From NCBI GenBank assembly GCA_910585665.1, contig CAJUFI010000053.1:1-32209 (forward strand): a DNA stretch of 32,209 nucleotides, in the 5' to 3' direction. Below are positions 30,423 to 32,209 of this stretch, one piece after another. The DNA is from an uncultured Acetatifactor sp. Its GTDB lineage: Bacteria > Bacillota > Clostridia > Lachnospirales > Lachnospiraceae. The translations under genes were made by a program, and so were the position numbers. The notes under the pieces were generated by a model. The model was not told the DNA's origin. It searched no databases and saw only the letters and a list, made by a program, of their open reading frames with translations. Numbering within the stretch: position 1 is the stretch's first letter; each line of letters opens with the position of its first letter.

Positions 30423-31510
30423 GGGCGGGGAAGATTTATACGGTTTTTCGTTATTTCAGGGATGCCTGCGAGTCCAGGCTGGTGACGCTGTGTTTCTTAG
30501 GGATGGGAGGGCTTGGCTTTGGATTGATTTTGGCTGTGGCGGGAGCAGGGGCGGCGCTGATCGGGCTTCTGGCGGGGATGTATCTGGCGGTGGTCCTGCT
30601 CTGGCTTCTGGCAGTGGGGCTGCTGGAGGGGAGGCGGATGGAGGCGCTGGAAAAGCTGATTCGGGATCTGCCGGAGGTCTGGCTGCTGGGGGAGGTGCTG
30701 CCGAAGCCTGTGGGCGCTTTGGAGAGGCGGTATTTCCGTATCATGCTGGAGCTGTCCCGCTGTGCGGTAGGGGTGGCGGAGGAGGCCCGCAGGGAGAAGG
30801 AGGCGTACTGCGATTATGTGGAGCGTTGGATTCATGAGATGAAGACGCCGCTGACAGCATGTTCTCTGATCCTGGACAATGGAGGGGATGGGCGGAAGCT
30901 GCGGCGGGAGCTGAAGCGGGCGGACAATCTGACGGAGAGCATTCTGTACTACGCCAGGCTGCGGACTATGGAAAAGGATGTGAAGATATGTGGGTTTTCC
31001 GCGGCAGATGTGATAGAGGAGGCGGTGAAGAGCCAGATGGAGCTATTGATCGGGGCGGGCATCAGGGTGGAGGCGGAGGGGGATTTCCCTGTCTATTCGG
31101 ACAGGAAATCGGTGTGCTTCATGCTGAAGCAGCTTTTGGTCAACTGCGCGAAGCACTGTCCGGGCTGCCAGATAAGCATCCGGGCTGCGGAGGGCACGAT
31201 TTCCGTCCGGGACGATGGGCCCGGGATTTTGGCCCATGAGCTGCGCCAGGTCACGGAGCGGGGATTTACGGGAAGCTGTGCGGGAGCAGCAGCTGGCCGG
31301 ATGGACGGGGATGGCTGCCCTGGAAGCGGCGCAGGCAGGGCGGTCAGGGATACCTGGCCGCAAGGTGCAGGGTACAGCGCATCCGGCGGTACCGGAATGG
31401 GGTTATATCTTGTAAAGCAGCTGTGCGACCGCCTGGGAATCTCCCTTGGGATAGCGTCCGTGGCAGGAGAATTCACCTGTATCAGCCTGGGGTTTCAGAG
31501 CAAAGGCTGA
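30419..31510 (+). CDS. BceS-like sensor histidine kinase with ATP-lid insertion
   Basis: A membrane histidine kinase of 363 residues. Two close hydrophobic helices (about 22-42 and 44-69) with almost no extracellular loop are typical of intramembrane-sensing BceS kinases, which sense through their ABC partner. The H box is RWIHEMKTPLT (137-146, His139), the N box LLVNCAKH (239-246), G1 DDGPGI (265-270) and G2 GTGMGLYLVKQL (324-335). Between the F-box RGFTG (281-285) and G2 there is a Gly/Ala-rich insert of about 35 residues. The GTG start overlaps the regulator stop. Confidence 0.9.
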   Translation: MRAGKIYTVFRYFRDACESRLVTLCFLGMGGLGFGLILAVAGAGAALIGLLAGMYLAVVLLWLLAVGLLEGRRMEALEKLIRDLPEVWLLGEVLPKPVGALERRYFRIMLELSRCAVGVAEEARREKEAYCDYVERWIHEMKTPLTACSLILDNGGDGRKLRRELKRADNLTESILYYARLRTMEKDVKICGFSAADVIEEAVKSQMELLIGAGIRVEAEGDFPVYSDRKSVCFMLKQLLVNCAKHCPGCQISIRAAEGTISVRDDGPGILAHELRQVTERGFTGSCAGAAAGRMDGDGCPGSGAGRAVRDTWPQGAGYSASGGTGMGLYLVKQLCDRLGISLGIASVAGEFTCISLGFQSKG

Positions 31511-31540
31511 ACGCTGCTTTTGGCGCACTTTTGATGTACC

Positions 31541-31556
31541 CTTACAAAACCGTAAG
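31541..31556. promoter_or_regulatory. Inverted repeat, operator candidate for the BceR-like regulator
   Basis: CTTAC (31541-31545) and GTAAG (31552-31556) form a perfect inverted repeat with a six-base spacer, about 70 bases before the ABC ATPase gene. A weak promoter (AGAACA 31577-31582, TAAGAT 31600-31605, 17 apart) follows it. The layout suits activation by a response regulator dimer. Confidence 0.55.
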
Positions 31557-31626
31557 AAAAAACAGGATTTCCGTTAGAACAAACCCCTCCGTCCTGTGGT
31601 AAGATAAGGACGAAGAGGTGACAGAC

Positions 31627-32209
31627 ATGGAAAGAAACGACAAAGAAAAAATCCTGGAAATCGAAAATGTGACAAAATACTACGGCAGCGGAGCCGTTGT
31701 CACGAAAGCCCTGGACGGCATCTCCTTCGATGTGGAAAAGGGCGAGTTCACCGCCATCATGGGGGCGTCCGGCTCCGGGAAGAGCACCCTGCTGAACGTG
31801 ATCTCCACAATCGACAGGGTAAGCTGTGGCGAAATCCGCGTGGAGGGCAGGCGGCTCACCGGGATGCGGGAGAACGACCTTTCCGCATTCCGCAGGGACA
31901 GGCTGGGATTCATCTTTCAGGAGTACAATCTCCTGGACACACTGACGATCGGGGAGAACATCGTGCTGCCCCTGCACCTGAAAAAGCTGCCCCCGCAGGA
32001 GAGCGCAGGGGAGCTGAAGCGGGTGGCACAGGCCCTGGGGGTGGCGGATCAGCTGGACAAATTCCCCCGGGAGCTCTCCGGCGGGCAGCGCCAGCGGGCG
32101 GCCTGCGCCCGGGCCCTCATTGCGAACCCGGCATTGATTCTAGGGGACGAGCCCACGGGAGCCCTGGACTCGGCAAACGCCAGGAACCTGATGGAGACCT
32201 TTCAGATGA
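31627..32209 (+). CDS. BceA-like ABC transporter ATP-binding protein (3' end outside window)
   Basis: The ATPase of a MacB/BceA-type ABC transporter, cut by the window end after 194 codons. Walker A GASGSGKST, Q-loop FQEYNLLDTLT, signature LSGGQRQR and Walker B LILGDEPTGALDS are all present. GAGGTG lies upstream of the ATG. The order regulator-kinase-ATPase matches bceRS-bceAB, so a large permease gene with about ten membrane helices is expected next. Such systems give resistance to envelope-targeting peptide antibiotics; the actual substrate is unknown. Confidence 0.93.
   Translation, partial: MERNDKEKILEIENVTKYYGSGAVVTKALDGISFDVEKGEFTAIMGASGSGKSTLLNVISTIDRVSCGEIRVEGRRLTGMRENDLSAFRRDRLGFIFQEYNLLDTLTIGENIVLPLHLKKLPPQESAGELKRVAQALGVADQLDKFPRELSGGQRQRAACARALIANPALILGDEPTGALDSANARNLMETFQM

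Overview
The window reads as chromosomal core sequence from a Gram-positive Clostridia bacterium, most likely Lachnospiraceae. The evidence is gene order (mutL-miaA, radC-mreBCD-mrdA-minCDE-rodA-mgsA, yggS-sepF, lspA-rluD, rplU-prp-rpmA-obgE-yhbY-nadD-yqeK-rsfS, divergent lexA), an L27 with the cleavable N-terminal extension typical of Firmicutes, strong AGGAGG-type ribosome binding sites with some TTG/GTG starts, and moderately GC-rich coding DNA. Almost everything lies on the plus strand; only a DUF378 membrane protein and lexA are on the minus strand. No rRNA, tRNA, intact insertion sequence or CRISPR array was seen.

Layout. (1) 1-5196: the C-terminal part of MutL with a repeat-rich linker; an AT-rich two-gene cassette (Nudix hydrolase plus a small unknown protein) between mutL and miaA; MiaA fused to a second P-loop kinase-like domain; and a PLP-dependent methionine gamma-lyase/aluminium-resistance family protein. 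(2) 5197-16335: a possible structured leader, DUF4321 and RadC, then a long envelope and division block: MreB (divergent), MreC, MreD, PBP2 (with a large extra domain), MinC, MinD, MinE, RodA, then methylglyoxal synthase and a lipoprotein D,D-carboxypeptidase. (3) 16336-22464: a small P-loop protein, an HlyD-like membrane protein, YggS, SepF, AroB, LspA and an RluD-type pseudouridine synthase preceded by an 18-bp tandem repeat. (4) 22465-27682: a cytidylate-kinase-like protein, then the ribosome/GTPase/NAD block rplU to rsfS. (5) 27683-29774: DUF378 and lexA on the minus strand, a tandem LexA-box-like element between divergent promoters, a strong terminator closing what may be a short RNA, and two small ORFs. 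(6) 29775-32209: a BceRS-type two-component system and the start of a BceA-type ABC ATPase with an inverted-repeat operator candidate in between; the ABC gene runs off the window.

How the parts work together. MreBCD, PBP2 and RodA make the side-wall synthesis machine. MinCDE places the septum, SepF anchors FtsZ, and the D,D-carboxypeptidase trims peptidoglycan. LspA matures lipoproteins, including that carboxypeptidase. Prp removes the L27 extension, and Obg, YhbY and RsfS act in ribosome assembly and silencing. The Bce-like module probably senses and removes a cell-envelope-active peptide.

The observations most worth a second look are the MiaA-kinase fusion, the four tandem ATG-GAA-TAA start-stop modules before rluD, the roughly 225-residue insertion in PBP2, the degenerate ATP-binding loop of MreB, the Asp-to-Glu change at the catalytic base of MgsA, the possible SOS-controlled short transcript divergent from lexA, and the receiver deletion and ATP-lid insertion in the two-component pair.
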